Source: Methylicorpusculum oleiharenae
GTDB lineage: Bacteria; Pseudomonadota; Gammaproteobacteria; Methylococcales; Methylomonadaceae
Assembly (NCBI RefSeq): GCF_009828925.2
Contig: NZ_WUTY02000001.1
Span: 434,001 to 498,000 of the forward strand
Length of the DNA stretch: 64,000 nucleotides
Direction of reading: 5' to 3'
Shown piece by piece: positions 8,025 to 17,021 of the stretch; the stretch's first letter is position 1; each line of letters begins with the position of its first letter. A program made the translations under genes and the position numbers. The notes beneath the pieces were generated by a model. The model worked only from the letters and a program-made list of their open reading frames with translations, was not told where the DNA came from and searched no databases.

Positions 8025-9482
8025 TCATTTTTTGCCTTGCATCCGGTACATTGCCAAGCCGATATTGGCTTGTTGAACAAAATGCTTAAAGCCATTGAAT
8101 TCGTCGTCAGTGAACGGTTGCGATGAAAATGAACGGTCCGCATAAATCAACCCTATCGGTTGTTCGCTTGAACAAACCGGCATCAGAAAGCAATCATGCT
8201 GACCAATCACCCGCTTATCAGCATCGGTAAACAACACTCCATCCGAGACTCCCTTTATCATCAATCCTTGCGGAGTTTTTAGCCCCAGGCAAAAAAGATT
8301 GAGCGGTGATTGTGAAATACTGAAGATTATTTTCTGATCGTAAAACTCTTTGCGCCATCCCAGTGAAAGCTTCTCTTTCATTGACTTTTTGTCCTGAGCC
8401 AGAAGTGCAAAAAGGGCTCTATCGATTCCCAAGCCCCGCTGAATACCTTCCATAACCATTTCAAATAGCAAATTAATATCAATTTTGCCGCTCATAATGC
8501 CCGTAATTTCCTGAAGAATTTGAATTTGCACCAGTTTTTTATCTTCTTCCGGTACCCTTGATTCTTCTTCCTCGGCTTGAAACGCCTCTTTATTGATTAA
8601 CCTGGAGGCGGAAACTGCGCCGAATTGTTTAGCGATGTTAACTGCGGTATCGGTATTTTGGACCATTAGCGCCTCTACCGACTGCTTGGATTTACCGGTT
8701 AGCACACTGATTTTATCGACGCATTCTGCATATTGTTTACTTTGATGACCTTCCTTGAGAGCATCCGTAATCACATATCCCAGACTAACCAGCTTGACTC
8801 GCGGATTGACTTGCTTACCTTTTTTGACCGAGTCTTCAATCAAACCACCCAGCTTCCAGGTTTTACAGAGCGATACAGCAAGATCAGTCAGTTTAAAACC
8901 TAATACCTGCTTTTCTGCCTCCTCGAGTGTACAATTCTCCTTATTGATCAGGCTCAATAAACGCTCTCCCTGCTTGCCGCTGAAACACCAGAAGGCAACA
9001 TTACCAATTTGATGCAGCAGAGCTGCAATAAACACCTCCTCCGGCGAAGGATCATTCACCGACAAGGCCAATGATTTTGCCTGCACAGCGGCATGAACTG
9101 CCCGGGCAATTTCTTGATTTGCGCGCTCCCGGTTCGCCGCAGGTAAAATAGCCTCAAAAAAAGAGCATGCCAAGGTCAGCTCTCTTATCAGTTCCGAACC
9201 TAAGACGATAATAGCCCGTGACACCGTCACCATTTTTTGGCGGCTGACATTGTAGTAACTGCTGTTGCTCATTTTAAGCAATTTGGCAGTCAGATTAGGA
9301 TCATGAAGAATGACATTGGCCAAATCCATCGCGCCTTTTTTATCATCTCTTAGAATGGCATCGATACTGAATGCGGTACTGGAAAAAATCGGCATGTCCC
9401 TATCGCAAAGCACTGAGGTCCATTCCTCAAGAGAAAGGGGTTCTGAAATATTTTCAACTGCAGGTTCACTCATGTTGACCAT
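8025..9482 (-). CDS. HDOD domain signalling protein with C-terminal GAF-like domain
   Basis: About 485 residues from the ATG at 9482; a GTG at 9560 would add 26 residues but would leave only 16 bp to the divergent flippase gene. Residues 20-260 form an HDOD domain (DPNLTAKLLKMSNSSYYN, SRAIIVLGSELIRELTL, AALLHQIGNVAFW). A linker rich in Glu leads to a GAF-like C-terminal domain (INLLFEMVMEGIQRGLGIDRALFALL, HDCFLMPV, PIGLIYADRSF). HDOD proteins are non-catalytic relatives of HD phosphohydrolases that act in motility, stress or cell-cycle signalling. The partner is unknown. Confidence 0.82.
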   Translation of the reverse strand: MVNMSEPAVENISEPLSLEEWTSVLCDRDMPIFSSTAFSIDAILRDDKKGAMDLANVILHDPNLTAKLLKMSNSSYYNVSRQKMVTVSRAIIVLGSELIRELTLACSFFEAILPAANRERANQEIARAVHAAVQAKSLALSVNDPSPEEVFIAALLHQIGNVAFWCFSGKQGERLLSLINKENCTLEEAEKQVLGFKLTDLAVSLCKTWKLGGLIEDSVKKGKQVNPRVKLVSLGYVITDALKEGHQSKQYAECVDKISVLTGKSKQSVEALMVQNTDTAVNIAKQFGAVSASRLINKEAFQAEEEESRVPEEDKKLVQIQILQEITGIMSGKIDINLLFEMVMEGIQRGLGIDRALFALLAQDKKSMKEKLSLGWRKEFYDQKIIFSISQSPLNLFCLGLKTPQGLMIKGVSDGVLFTDADKRVIGQHDCFLMPVCSSEQPIGLIYADRSFSSQPFTDDEFNGFKHFVQQANIGLAMYRMQGKK

Positions 9483-9576
9483 TGATTCTTCTATTGAACT
9501 ACAAAACGGATTAACTTTTGGCGTATCCCGGGCAAAGTCCCTACAATAATCGCTGAACACAACACGGATAAACGCA

Positions 9577-11064
9577 TTGAATCCTTTACGGCAACTTATT
9601 TCCCAAACCGCAATTTACGGCCTAAGCAGCATTCTGGGCCGATTCCTCAACTACCTCCTGGTGCCACTTTACACCTACACCTTTTCAACCGGTGAATATG
9701 GCGTGGTCTCGGAATTTTATGCCTATGCCGGTTTTTTTGCCGTGGTCCTGACCAGTGGGCTTGAAACCGGTTATTTTCGATTTCGAAAACAGGAAGGATT
9801 AGATGGTAATGAAGTATATACCAACGCGTTATGCTTTTTAGTTACGATCAATGTTTTGTTTGTCGCCATGATGGCTTATATCAAGACGCCATTAGCCGAG
9901 TGGCTGCATTATCCCCAACATCCTGAATATCTGATCTGGTTTTCGCTGATTCTGGCTCTGGATGCCATCACCGCCCTTCCGTTTGCGCGTTTGCGCGCCG
10001 AAAACCGGGCCTGGCGTTTTGCTGGCATTAAAATGACAGAGATTTTACTGACTATCGGTTTAAATCTTTTTTTTCTACTGGCTTGCCCAAAGATTCAAAC
10101 AGTATGGCCCGACTCACTGATCGCCAAATGGTACGACCCGGCTATAGGGGTGGGCTATATCTTTCTGGCCAACCTCTTGGCCAGTGGATGTAAACTCACT
10201 TTGCTCTATCCTCAATTCAAGGGGATCAGGTTTTATATGGACAGCCAATTTATGCGAACGCTGCTGTCCTATTCGTTGCCTATGATCATCATCGGATTTG
10301 CTGGCATGGTCAATGAAATGCTGGACCGCGCCATTTTGAAATACATGCTGCCCTATGACCTTGATACCAATCTTCAGATGTTGGGAATTTACGGCGCGTG
10401 CTACAAACTGTCCATACTGATGACGCTGTTTGTTCAAGCATTTCGCTATGCCGGTGAACCGTTTTTCTTCAATATGGCAGGACGCGCCGATGCCAAACGC
10501 GCTTATGCGATGGTAATGAACTTCTTCGTACTGTTTGGCGTTTTTATATTCCTGGTCGTTACCTTGTATATCGGCTTATTCAAATATTTTATCGGCGAGC
10601 CGTTCCGGGCAGGTCTAAAGGTTGTTCCCATCCTGCTGATTGCTAATCTATTTCTGGGCATTTATGTCAATCTGTCGATCTGGTACAAACTGACCGACCG
10701 CACCGGTCTTGGCGCGTGGGTTTCAATAGCAGGAGCGGGGTTGACTGCCGCATTGAATTTCTGGTGGATACCGCTGTGGGGCTACGAAGGATCAGCCTGG
10801 GCAACACTGGCTTGTTATGCTTTTATGGTTTTTATTTCATGGCTGTTAGGACGGCATTATTACCCGATAGATTACCCTATCGGCAAAGTGACGGGATATC
10901 TGGTCATAGGTACATTGCTGTATTTTGCCAAACCTTATTTCGTGACGGAATATCAATGGAATGAATGGCTTGTTGCGACACTGGGGCTAACATTGTATAT
11001 TGCCCTGGCCGTGCTGATGAATATAGGGCCTTATCTGCGCCGTCGCAAACTAAGGCAACGGTGA
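9577..11064 (+). CDS. Polysaccharide/oligosaccharide flippase (Wzx-like, MATE-fold)
   Basis: A 495-residue integral membrane protein with about 12-14 helices. The N-terminus, LRQLISQTAIYGLSSILGRFLNYLL, is the standard opening of Polysacc_synt flippases, and a second half repeats the pattern (LLSYSLPMIIIGFAGMVNEMLDR). Such proteins move lipid-linked sugars across the inner membrane. The start is a TTG at 9577; no ATG is available before the first helix. No glycosyltransferase gene is next to it, so the sugar it carries cannot be inferred. Confidence 0.85.
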   Translation: MNPLRQLISQTAIYGLSSILGRFLNYLLVPLYTYTFSTGEYGVVSEFYAYAGFFAVVLTSGLETGYFRFRKQEGLDGNEVYTNALCFLVTINVLFVAMMAYIKTPLAEWLHYPQHPEYLIWFSLILALDAITALPFARLRAENRAWRFAGIKMTEILLTIGLNLFFLLACPKIQTVWPDSLIAKWYDPAIGVGYIFLANLLASGCKLTLLYPQFKGIRFYMDSQFMRTLLSYSLPMIIIGFAGMVNEMLDRAILKYMLPYDLDTNLQMLGIYGACYKLSILMTLFVQAFRYAGEPFFFNMAGRADAKRAYAMVMNFFVLFGVFIFLVVTLYIGLFKYFIGEPFRAGLKVVPILLIANLFLGIYVNLSIWYKLTDRTGLGAWVSIAGAGLTAALNFWWIPLWGYEGSAWATLACYAFMVFISWLLGRHYYPIDYPIGKVTGYLVIGTLLYFAKPYFVTEYQWNEWLVATLGLTLYIALAVLMNIGPYLRRRKLRQR

Positions 11065-11115
11065 GCCCTGAAAATAACTCTTCAGCGAGCCTCTTAGATG
11101 GCGCAGGCTACAGAG

Positions 11116-11196
11116 CCAGCCATTCCCAGCTTGTTCTTTTTGTAGCATTGAGAGACGGTCTAAGCCTTGAGAGGAACGCCGCAAACCCATCCATGG
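11116..11196 (+). repeat. Dispersed repeat, 'CCCAGCTTG' family
   Basis: About 80 bp beginning CCAGCCATTCCCAGCTTG and ending AACCCATCCATGG. The same layout occurs at 47359-47443, with shared blocks TAAGCCTTG.GAGGA and ACCCATCCAT. It lies between the flippase and the dehydrogenase genes. Confidence 0.5.
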
Positions 11197-11209
11197 TGGA
11201 ATTGTGCTG

Positions 11210-12139
11210 CTATAGCGAGCCAGAATTTGACGAATCCAGCAGACCGTTGATACTTTGTTTAACAACCCTGGCAACTTCGTTTAAAGAGGCCTTTTCCTGT
11301 TGATTCATTTCCGGTTGCAAATACCGGATGATGCCGGCCCGGCCAACAACGACAGGTATGCTGAAACAATTGTCCTGAATGCCCTGCCATTCATCAAAAC
11401 AGGTACTTATCGGCATGGTGCGATGCTCATCGTAGACAATGGCCTGAATCACCGCGCAGGCAGCGGTCGCAATTGCATAATTAGTGTAGCCTTTTAGCCC
11501 GTAGACCTCGAAACCGGCTTTACTGACTTCTTCATAGATCAGTCTGTGCTCGGAATTATCTTCAATAGGCTCACCGCCTGCCAAAGCGTGACTGAATACC
11601 GGAAATTGATACGGACCGTGCTCACCGAGTATATATGCCCGCAAATCATCCGGATGAATTTGTTCGGCTTTTGATAACAGCGTCCTGAATCGCGCCGAGT
11701 CAACCAGTGTGCCGACTCCCATAACTTTGGAATGAGGCAACGGCGATAATTGAGCCACCAGGTAAGTCATCACATCGACAGGATTGGTGATGATCATCAA
11801 AATAGCGTTAGGGTTTGCAGCGGTTATTGCGGGAATTATCTTCCTGAAAACAGGAATATTGGCCCCAGCCAGATCCATGCGTGATTTCATCTTTGCCGTC
11901 ATTGCCGCAGAAACAGTGATGACCACAATGTCACAATCAACCGCATATTCCAGCGTTGTTCCCTCAATGATCATCGGTCTTTCGCAAAATGCCAGGGTAT
12001 GCTCCAGATCCAACGCATCGCCTCGCGCCTTCGATTCATCGCGGCTGACCAAGACCAGATGATTACACAGCCCTTTCAACACCAAAGCATACGCAAGCGC
12101 CGAACCGACATGACCCATTCCAACAATGCCTATTTTCAC
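11210..12139 (-). CDS. Lactate/malate dehydrogenase-fold NAD-dependent dehydrogenase, substrate uncertain
   Basis: A 309-residue protein. The Rossmann motif GIVGMGHVGSALAYAL is at the N-terminus, NPVDVMTYL near residue 122 and the catalytic His in LGEHGPYQF near 178. The substrate-specificity loop is odd. LDHs have a Gln and MDHs an Arg at position 102, but here the stretch is SAAMTAKMKSRMDL, with neither at the expected place; the loop Arg (SRMDL, Arg109 equivalent) is kept. It is therefore a 2-hydroxyacid dehydrogenase of the family, but lactate or malate specificity cannot be assigned. It starts at GTG with a very good AAGGAGG site. Confidence 0.8.
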   Translation of the reverse strand: MKIGIVGMGHVGSALAYALVLKGLCNHLVLVSRDESKARGDALDLEHTLAFCERPMIIEGTTLEYAVDCDIVVITVSAAMTAKMKSRMDLAGANIPVFRKIIPAITAANPNAILMIITNPVDVMTYLVAQLSPLPHSKVMGVGTLVDSARFRTLLSKAEQIHPDDLRAYILGEHGPYQFPVFSHALAGGEPIEDNSEHRLIYEEVSKAGFEVYGLKGYTNYAIATAACAVIQAIVYDEHRTMPISTCFDEWQGIQDNCFSIPVVVGRAGIIRYLQPEMNQQEKASLNEVARVVKQSINGLLDSSNSGSL

Positions 12140-12243
12140 ACTTTGCCTCCTTAGCCCAGTTAACGAGCACTATCATATCGGCTAACTCTGCCGTATGCCT
12201 TAAAAAAGTGACGACTCAAATCGATATACAAGCGGCTTAAAGA

Positions 12244-12654
12244 CTATAGAACCAATACGGCAACGCATGCGACACCCAGCGTACACCCTGAAATCATCTT
12301 TAATTTTTTCCCTATGGAAAGCGATAACCATTGCACAAGAATCCGCTCTTTTTGTTGAATCCACCAATCAGGAAACTCACGCCTAACAACGAAATAAAGC
12401 CTCTTTGAATGAACGAAAATACGGTAAGCAATAAAAATAAACAATCCCATCATGATATAAAACACGATGACCTGAGTCGTATGTCGGCTGGTATGAAAAA
12501 AATGTTCGATAATTTCGTCCAGGGTAAACTCAAGCAATTCGAACAGCCCCACCAAGGTTGATTCCACGAGGGAATAAGCCACATCAGGCATCATTACTGT
12601 GAGAATTGCGGAGACCAATACAAAAGCAAGTTTTAAGTGAGTTGAGATGACCAT
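12244..12654 (-). CDS. Small integral membrane protein, unknown function
   Basis: A 136-residue protein with about four hydrophobic segments: residues 6-24, 64-84 (VIVFYIMMGLFIFIAYRIF), a shorter one, and 118-136 at the C-terminus. Between them is a Trp/Arg-rich amphipathic stretch (FPDWWIQQKERILVQW). AAGG precedes the ATG by six bases. I do not recognise the family. It lies just upstream of the MoxR-like gene but on the opposite strand. Confidence 0.55.
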   Translation of the reverse strand: MVISTHLKLAFVLVSAILTVMMPDVAYSLVESTLVGLFELLEFTLDEIIEHFFHTSRHTTQVIVFYIMMGLFIFIAYRIFVHSKRLYFVVRREFPDWWIQQKERILVQWLSLSIGKKLKMISGCTLGVACVAVLVL

Positions 12655-12975
12655 ATTTGCCTTACCGTTAAATAGTGACCAAAAGACCTGTCTTTTTTTA
12701 GTTCAGCGGCTTCGGATTAAACCCGAGTCAGAACCCGACAAGACTGCCTATTTTCGACTAGTAGTGTATCGATACTTTCTTTCAAAAACCTTTCAACTTT
12801 CCTTTTTCAACATGAATAAGTTCCACGCCTGGTTTTATTGCGCTTTCAGCGGCTATTCATTTTTTTGAGTTACCGTCATACGAAAATGAACTCTTGTTGG
12901 GCAAAGACTTAAACCAGGTTGACAAGCGATGCCCTAACAGATTAATTTCGCTCTCTTTAATCTTCGGACAGATTT
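12655..12975. other. Promoter region upstream of the mxa-like operon
   Basis: This 321 bp stretch between divergent genes should carry the promoter of the operon that starts at 12976. I see no clear sigma-70 hexamer pair and no repeat. A 73-codon plus-strand frame here (12647-12868) has no ribosome site and an improbable composition. Confidence 0.4.
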
Positions 12976-13992
12976 ATGACAGACCAGCACTTAGCCGATT
13001 GGCAACAGCGTGCTCACGTTTTTGAAAAAGCGATCAATTCTGTAGTGGTTGGACTGGAAAGACCTGTGCGATTGATCACCACGGCCGTTTTTTCGCGTGG
13101 GCATGTGATGCTCGAAGGCGATGTGGGCGTAGGTAAAACGACGCTGTTGCGGGCAGTAGCAAGAGGCATAGGTGGTGCTTATGAGCGCATTGAAGGCACT
13201 ATCGATCTGATGCCCAATGATCTGGTCTATCACACCTATATCAACGAACTGGGTAAACCGCAGGTTGATCCCGGACCGATTCTTAAACACGGCGAACATC
13301 TTGCCACGTTCTTTTTTAACGAAGTCAATCGCGCCCGCCCTCAAGTCCATTCATTGTTGCTGCGAGTGATGGCGGAAAAATCGGTCACCGCATTTAACCG
13401 GGAATATTATTTTCCGCATTTACAAGTCTTTGCCGACCGCAATCGGGTCGAAAAAGACGAAACGTTCGAAATACCCTCGGCGGCACGCGACCGATTCATG
13501 CTGGAATTGCGCATTGAAACGCCACAAAATTCAAATTTGCAAAAAGAGTTGATGTTCAACCCCAAGTTTTACGATGTCGACCATCTGATTGAAACCATCG
13601 ATGCGGGCATCCTGCCCTACCGCGAACTCAACGGCATAGCACAAACGATACAGCATCAGATTCAAGCGAGCGGAACGCTGCAAAACTATGCCCTGGAATT
13701 ATGGCAGGCAACGCGTGATCCAAAGACCTTTGGCATTTCGATAGACAATGTCGATATGGACAGGCTGATTCTGGCCGGTGCCAGTGCCAGAGGCGCAGCC
13801 ATGTTAATGCGCGCAGCACGGGTTACGGCCTGGTTAAACAACCGCAATCATGTGTTGCCTGAGGATATAAGAGATATTTTTCACGAAGCGATGGCACACC
13901 GGATTTTCTTTAATCCTACGTATGAACTGCGCAGAACGCACATTGCCGAACAGCTCAGCAAAAAAATTCTGCAGCAGATTGCCGCACCCTGA
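12976..13992 (+). CDS. mxaR: MoxR-type AAA+ ATPase, MxaR-like
   Basis: A 338-residue AAA+ protein. Walker A is GDVGVGKTT near residue 50, Walker B region FFFNEVNRARP near 115, and the sensor/arginine region SAARDRFMLEL near 174. The stretches EGTIDLMPNDLVYHTY and FADRNRVEKDETFE are as I remember them in MxaR of methylotrophs. MoxR ATPases work with von Willebrand A proteins as chaperones; MxaR is tied to methanol dehydrogenase assembly. The next three genes are the matching S, A and C partners with overlapping or abutting ends, so this is the head of an operon. No mxaF or mxaI is in the window. Confidence 0.75.
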   Translation: MTDQHLADWQQRAHVFEKAINSVVVGLERPVRLITTAVFSRGHVMLEGDVGVGKTTLLRAVARGIGGAYERIEGTIDLMPNDLVYHTYINELGKPQVDPGPILKHGEHLATFFFNEVNRARPQVHSLLLRVMAEKSVTAFNREYYFPHLQVFADRNRVEKDETFEIPSAARDRFMLELRIETPQNSNLQKELMFNPKFYDVDHLIETIDAGILPYRELNGIAQTIQHQIQASGTLQNYALELWQATRDPKTFGISIDNVDMDRLILAGASARGAAMLMRAARVTAWLNNRNHVLPEDIRDIFHEAMAHRIFFNPTYELRRTHIAEQLSKKILQQIAAP

Positions 13993-14001
13993 TTGTCCAG
14001 C

Positions 14002-14835
14002 ATGATTGAAGAATTCCATTATCAGATTCCCTGGCGAACCAGCAGCGCTCATCCGGGACGCCATCCCGGCAAGCACAGCGGCGGAGAGCATGACTTTCAG
14101 GGCCATGCCCCGCTGATTTCGAGACCGGAAGCGCATAATATCGATGTGCATGCCAGTCTGCTTGATCCGTTTCAGCAATATGTGGTCAGAACCTTCAGAC
14201 AGCGCAGCGTGATTAATGTCACAGTCATTGCCGATTTATCCGCGTCCATGGGCTTTCAGAACAAAATGGCAACACTGGCCAAATTCACCGAACAGACTGC
14301 TTATTCAGCGTACCGTAGCGGTGATCATTTCGGATTTATGGGCTGCGGAGAAGACATTATTCCTGAATTTTATATGCCGCCTCGCTGGTACAAAGGCGGT
14401 ACAGCGGAACTGGCTGAAAGCCTCAGGCATTATCATCCGGCATCGACCAACGCAAAAGGTCTGCTGACTGTTCAGGAATACTGTCCTCGCCACCGCGCCC
14501 TGATTTTTCTGGTTTCCGATTTTCATTATCCGCTTCAGGATATTGCAACGCTTTTCGACTCCTTACTGAAACACGACGTTATTCCTGTCGTTATGTGGCA
14601 TCCCGATGAATATGAGCAGTTGCCGGAATGGGGCTTATTTACCTTATCGGATCCGGAAACAGGACGTGAAAAAACGCTGCTGATGCGTCCAGGCCTTAAA
14701 AAGAAAATCATCCAGGCTTTCAATGCCCAACGTGAGCAGCTCAAGCATCTGTTCATCAGATACGGCCGACAGCCTTTTTACCTTAATGATGCCTTTGAGG
14801 CAGACCAGATGACACGCTATTTTTATGAACAATAA
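14002..14835 (+). CDS. mxaS: MxaS-like protein (DUF58/VWA-type)
   Basis: About 277 residues from the ATG at 14002; a TTG at 13993, directly after the preceding stop, is the alternative. The N-terminal region EEFHYQIPWRTSSAHPGRH and the DVHASLLDPFQQYVVRTFRQRS block are as in MxaS. A MIDAS-like DLSAS follows (VIADLSASMGF, near residue 77), so it probably binds a divalent metal. MxaS is a cytosolic factor needed for active, Ca-loaded methanol dehydrogenase in Methylobacterium. It overlaps the next gene by 11 bp. Confidence 0.72.
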   Translation: MIEEFHYQIPWRTSSAHPGRHPGKHSGGEHDFQGHAPLISRPEAHNIDVHASLLDPFQQYVVRTFRQRSVINVTVIADLSASMGFQNKMATLAKFTEQTAYSAYRSGDHFGFMGCGEDIIPEFYMPPRWYKGGTAELAESLRHYHPASTNAKGLLTVQEYCPRHRALIFLVSDFHYPLQDIATLFDSLLKHDVIPVVMWHPDEYEQLPEWGLFTLSDPETGREKTLLMRPGLKKKIIQAFNAQREQLKHLFIRYGRQPFYLNDAFEADQMTRYFYEQ

Positions 14836-15742
14836 TTTGCCGAGCTGGCTGGTTTTCTTCGTTTTACTGATGACCGGCAGCATTGCTCGCTCTGAATCAT
14901 CCGCCGTTGTCGTGGAACTTGAAACGCCTCGCGCCTATGGGTATTCTCTGGGGGACAAAATCACGTTGAAAGCCCATATCAAAACGCCCTTGTTTTATCA
15001 ACTGGAAACCGGATTTCTGCCCAACCCCGGCTCTTTAACTGACTGGTTGAGACTGGATTCTGTCGAGCTTTTGGATGCACAATCAGGTTTTGATTATGCT
15101 ATGGCAATTACCTATCAGGTGTTTAAAAGTGTCGATGCAGCCACCGAACTGACCATTCCGGCCTTGCCCATCCGATTTTCACATACCGGCACATCAGAAA
15201 CTGCAAACATTCCGGCCTGGACGTTCGGTTATAGCCCGCTGCTGCCTAAATCAAAACCCGAAGCCCAGATTCTACCCGAACCGGAATTGTCAGCGGTTCC
15301 TATCAGCCCGGACAAGCATGCGCTGAAACTCACTGTATTGTGGACCTGTGCAGCACTCATCTTGCTTTACATCGCCTGGTTTTACGGCAAGATTCCATTT
15401 TTAGAGCGCTATTCCGGTGCCTTCGGCCAAGCCTGCCGGGATCTGAAGAAATTAAAAAAATTACCCCCGTCACAAGAAACCAGTCAAAAGGCCATGCAAT
15501 GCTTTCACCGGGCGCTGAATCAATTAGCCGGTGAAACCGTATTTGCAGCGCAACTACCCGAATTTTTCAGCCGCTTCCCTCAATTTAAATCGCTTGAAGA
15601 CCGTACCGGAATTTTTTTCCAGGCTTCTGAACGGCTGTTTTTTTCAGGTCACCCGGAAACCAGAACCATGATTGCTGTAGAGAAAATCGAGGAATTATGT
15701 CTGCTTTACCGCAAACTGGAGAGGGGCGGGCGTTGGATATAG
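14825..15742 (+). CDS. mxaA: MxaA-like membrane-anchored protein
   Basis: A 305-residue protein with a signal peptide (SWLVFFVLLMTGSIARS). The periplasmic part has the features RAYGYSLGDKI, LPNPGSLTDWLRL and ITYQVFKS, followed by a single membrane helix near 172-190 (LTVLWTCAALILLYIAWF) and a cytosolic tail of about 110 residues. Length and order of parts fit MxaA, which is needed for calcium insertion into methanol dehydrogenase. It overlaps both neighbours, which implies translational coupling. Confidence 0.7.
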   Translation: MNNNLPSWLVFFVLLMTGSIARSESSAVVVELETPRAYGYSLGDKITLKAHIKTPLFYQLETGFLPNPGSLTDWLRLDSVELLDAQSGFDYAMAITYQVFKSVDAATELTIPALPIRFSHTGTSETANIPAWTFGYSPLLPKSKPEAQILPEPELSAVPISPDKHALKLTVLWTCAALILLYIAWFYGKIPFLERYSGAFGQACRDLKKLKKLPPSQETSQKAMQCFHRALNQLAGETVFAAQLPEFFSRFPQFKSLEDRTGIFFQASERLFFSGHPETRTMIAVEKIEELCLLYRKLERGGRWI

Positions 15743-16734
15743 CCTTGACCTATCCTTGGGCGTTGCTGCTTTTACCGCTGACGTTAGTGCCTTTTTTTGC
15801 CCGTCAGGCCAAATCGCTGCGTTATTCAAGCCTGAGCATTCTGCCTTTTGATGGCTTATCGTTCTTTTTTTCTAACGGCGTAAAGCTGCTGACAGCCCTC
15901 GTCATGCTGCTTTTGATTGTCAGCCTGACCAAGCCCTATCTGAAGGAACAAACAGTCGAGCGCATGGGCAAAGGCGCTCAAATCGTTATTTTGCTGGACC
16001 GCAGCGCCAGCATGAATGAGAACTTCGCAGGACGCTATTTCGGCGGAGGAGCCAGCGAAAGTAAAGTCGCGATGGCAAGGCAACTGCTCAGCGAATTTGT
16101 CTTGCAGCGTCAAGACGATTTTTTCGGGATGATCTCGTTCAGCACGGCGCCCATTCATGTGCTGCCGCTCACTCAGGATAAAGAAGCCATTCTGGCGGCA
16201 ATCAGGGCGACTAAAACCAGAGGACGAGGCGTTACCAATATCGCACCTGGACTTTATATGGGCTTGAGCTATTTTTCCGACATCCCGGTGACCGGTTCCC
16301 GTGTCATCCTGCTGGTGTCTGACGGCGCAGCAAAAATTGACATCGACACCCAAACCACGCTGACCCAGCTGTTTCATCAAAACCGGGTCATGTTGTACTG
16401 GGTATACCTGCGCAACAAGGACAGCGCACGTCTGGATACCAAACCAGCCAATATCAACGAGTCCACAACGCCGGAATATTTTCTGCACCAGTATTTTCAA
16501 TCCATGGGGATTCCTTACCGGTCTTTTGAAGCCGAAAATCCGCAGGCTTTGCAAGAAGCCATTAAAGCAATAGGGGAACTGGAGAACAAGCCTATTCGTT
16601 ACACAGAAAAAATTCCGCGCAAAGATTTGGCTGAAACCTGCTATCTGTGGACGCTTGCCGGCTTATTTGTGTTATTGCTGATTAAATATTTCGAAGTAAA
16701 AACCGAACAGAAACTGATCAAGCGCTATTTGTAA
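15697..16734 (+). CDS. mxaC: MxaC-like VWA-domain membrane protein
   Basis: Up to 345 residues. The ATG at 15697 has an excellent GAGGAATT site and overlaps mxaA by 46 bp; a TTG at 15733 after GGAGAGGGG is possible and gives a start nearer to that of MxaC proteins. Two N-terminal helices, then a VWA domain with MIDAS residues DRSAS (LLDRSASMN), a conserved Thr (TRGRGVTN) and LLVSDGAAK, and a C-terminal helix (LWTLAGLFVLLLIKYF). Similar to BatA/BatB. With MxaR, MxaS and MxaA it would form the metal-insertion machinery. mxaK, mxaL and mxaD do not follow. Confidence 0.72.
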   Translation: MSALPQTGEGRALDIALTYPWALLLLPLTLVPFFARQAKSLRYSSLSILPFDGLSFFFSNGVKLLTALVMLLLIVSLTKPYLKEQTVERMGKGAQIVILLDRSASMNENFAGRYFGGGASESKVAMARQLLSEFVLQRQDDFFGMISFSTAPIHVLPLTQDKEAILAAIRATKTRGRGVTNIAPGLYMGLSYFSDIPVTGSRVILLVSDGAAKIDIDTQTTLTQLFHQNRVMLYWVYLRNKDSARLDTKPANINESTTPEYFLHQYFQSMGIPYRSFEAENPQALQEAIKAIGELENKPIRYTEKIPRKDLAETCYLWTLAGLFVLLLIKYFEVKTEQKLIKRYL

Positions 16735-16771
16735 ACGCGAAAGCCATGTCCGCGACCAAAGTAGTTCAATC

Positions 16772-16791
16772 GCGGGCATGGCCCGCTTCTT
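16772..16791 (+). terminator. Probable terminator after the mxaRSAC-like operon
   Basis: GCGGGC (16772-16777) and GCCCGC (16781-16786) form a tight GC stem with a three-base loop, followed by the pyrimidine run TTCTT. It lies 38 bp after the mxaC-like stop codon. Confidence 0.5.
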
Positions 16792-16843
16792 CAATACTGC
16801 CTGCCGATTTATTGCAATGAACTTATGCACTGGATCCAGGAAG

Positions 16844-17008
16844 TATACCTTCCGCACTTCAAATTTCGGGAGTGCCTAAGGAGGCAACGGGTTGTTCGGC
16901 AAAGGCTTTGCCAACATGGATGCTGGCATAGAGCCTATATGGATGTATTTACGGCGTCCTTTGACGGGCACCCCGGTGCCGAATTTCGATCTGCGATGAG
17001 TATCATAA
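16844..17008 (+). repeat. 165 bp dispersed repeat, copy 1
   Basis: TATACCTTCCGCACTTCAAA at the start and GGTGCCGAATTTCGATCT near the end. It is highly similar along its whole length to 47513-47678. The ends contain inverted sequence (AAATTTCGG.AGTGCC against GGTGCCGAATTT), and an inner short palindrome is formed around TTGCCAACATGGATGCTGGCA. It lies between the mxa-like operon and the diguanylate cyclase gene. Confidence 0.75.
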
Positions 17009-17021
17009 AAAGAACCGGTGA

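Noticed and set aside
12647-12868. A 73-codon plus-strand frame before the mxa-like operon
   Set aside because: No ribosome site, no domain pattern, and it overlaps the start of the divergent membrane protein gene.
15856-16554. A 232-codon open frame on the minus strand
   Set aside because: It lies wholly opposite the mxaC-like gene, has no ribosome site and its composition (Cys, His, Gln-rich) is that of an antisense shadow.
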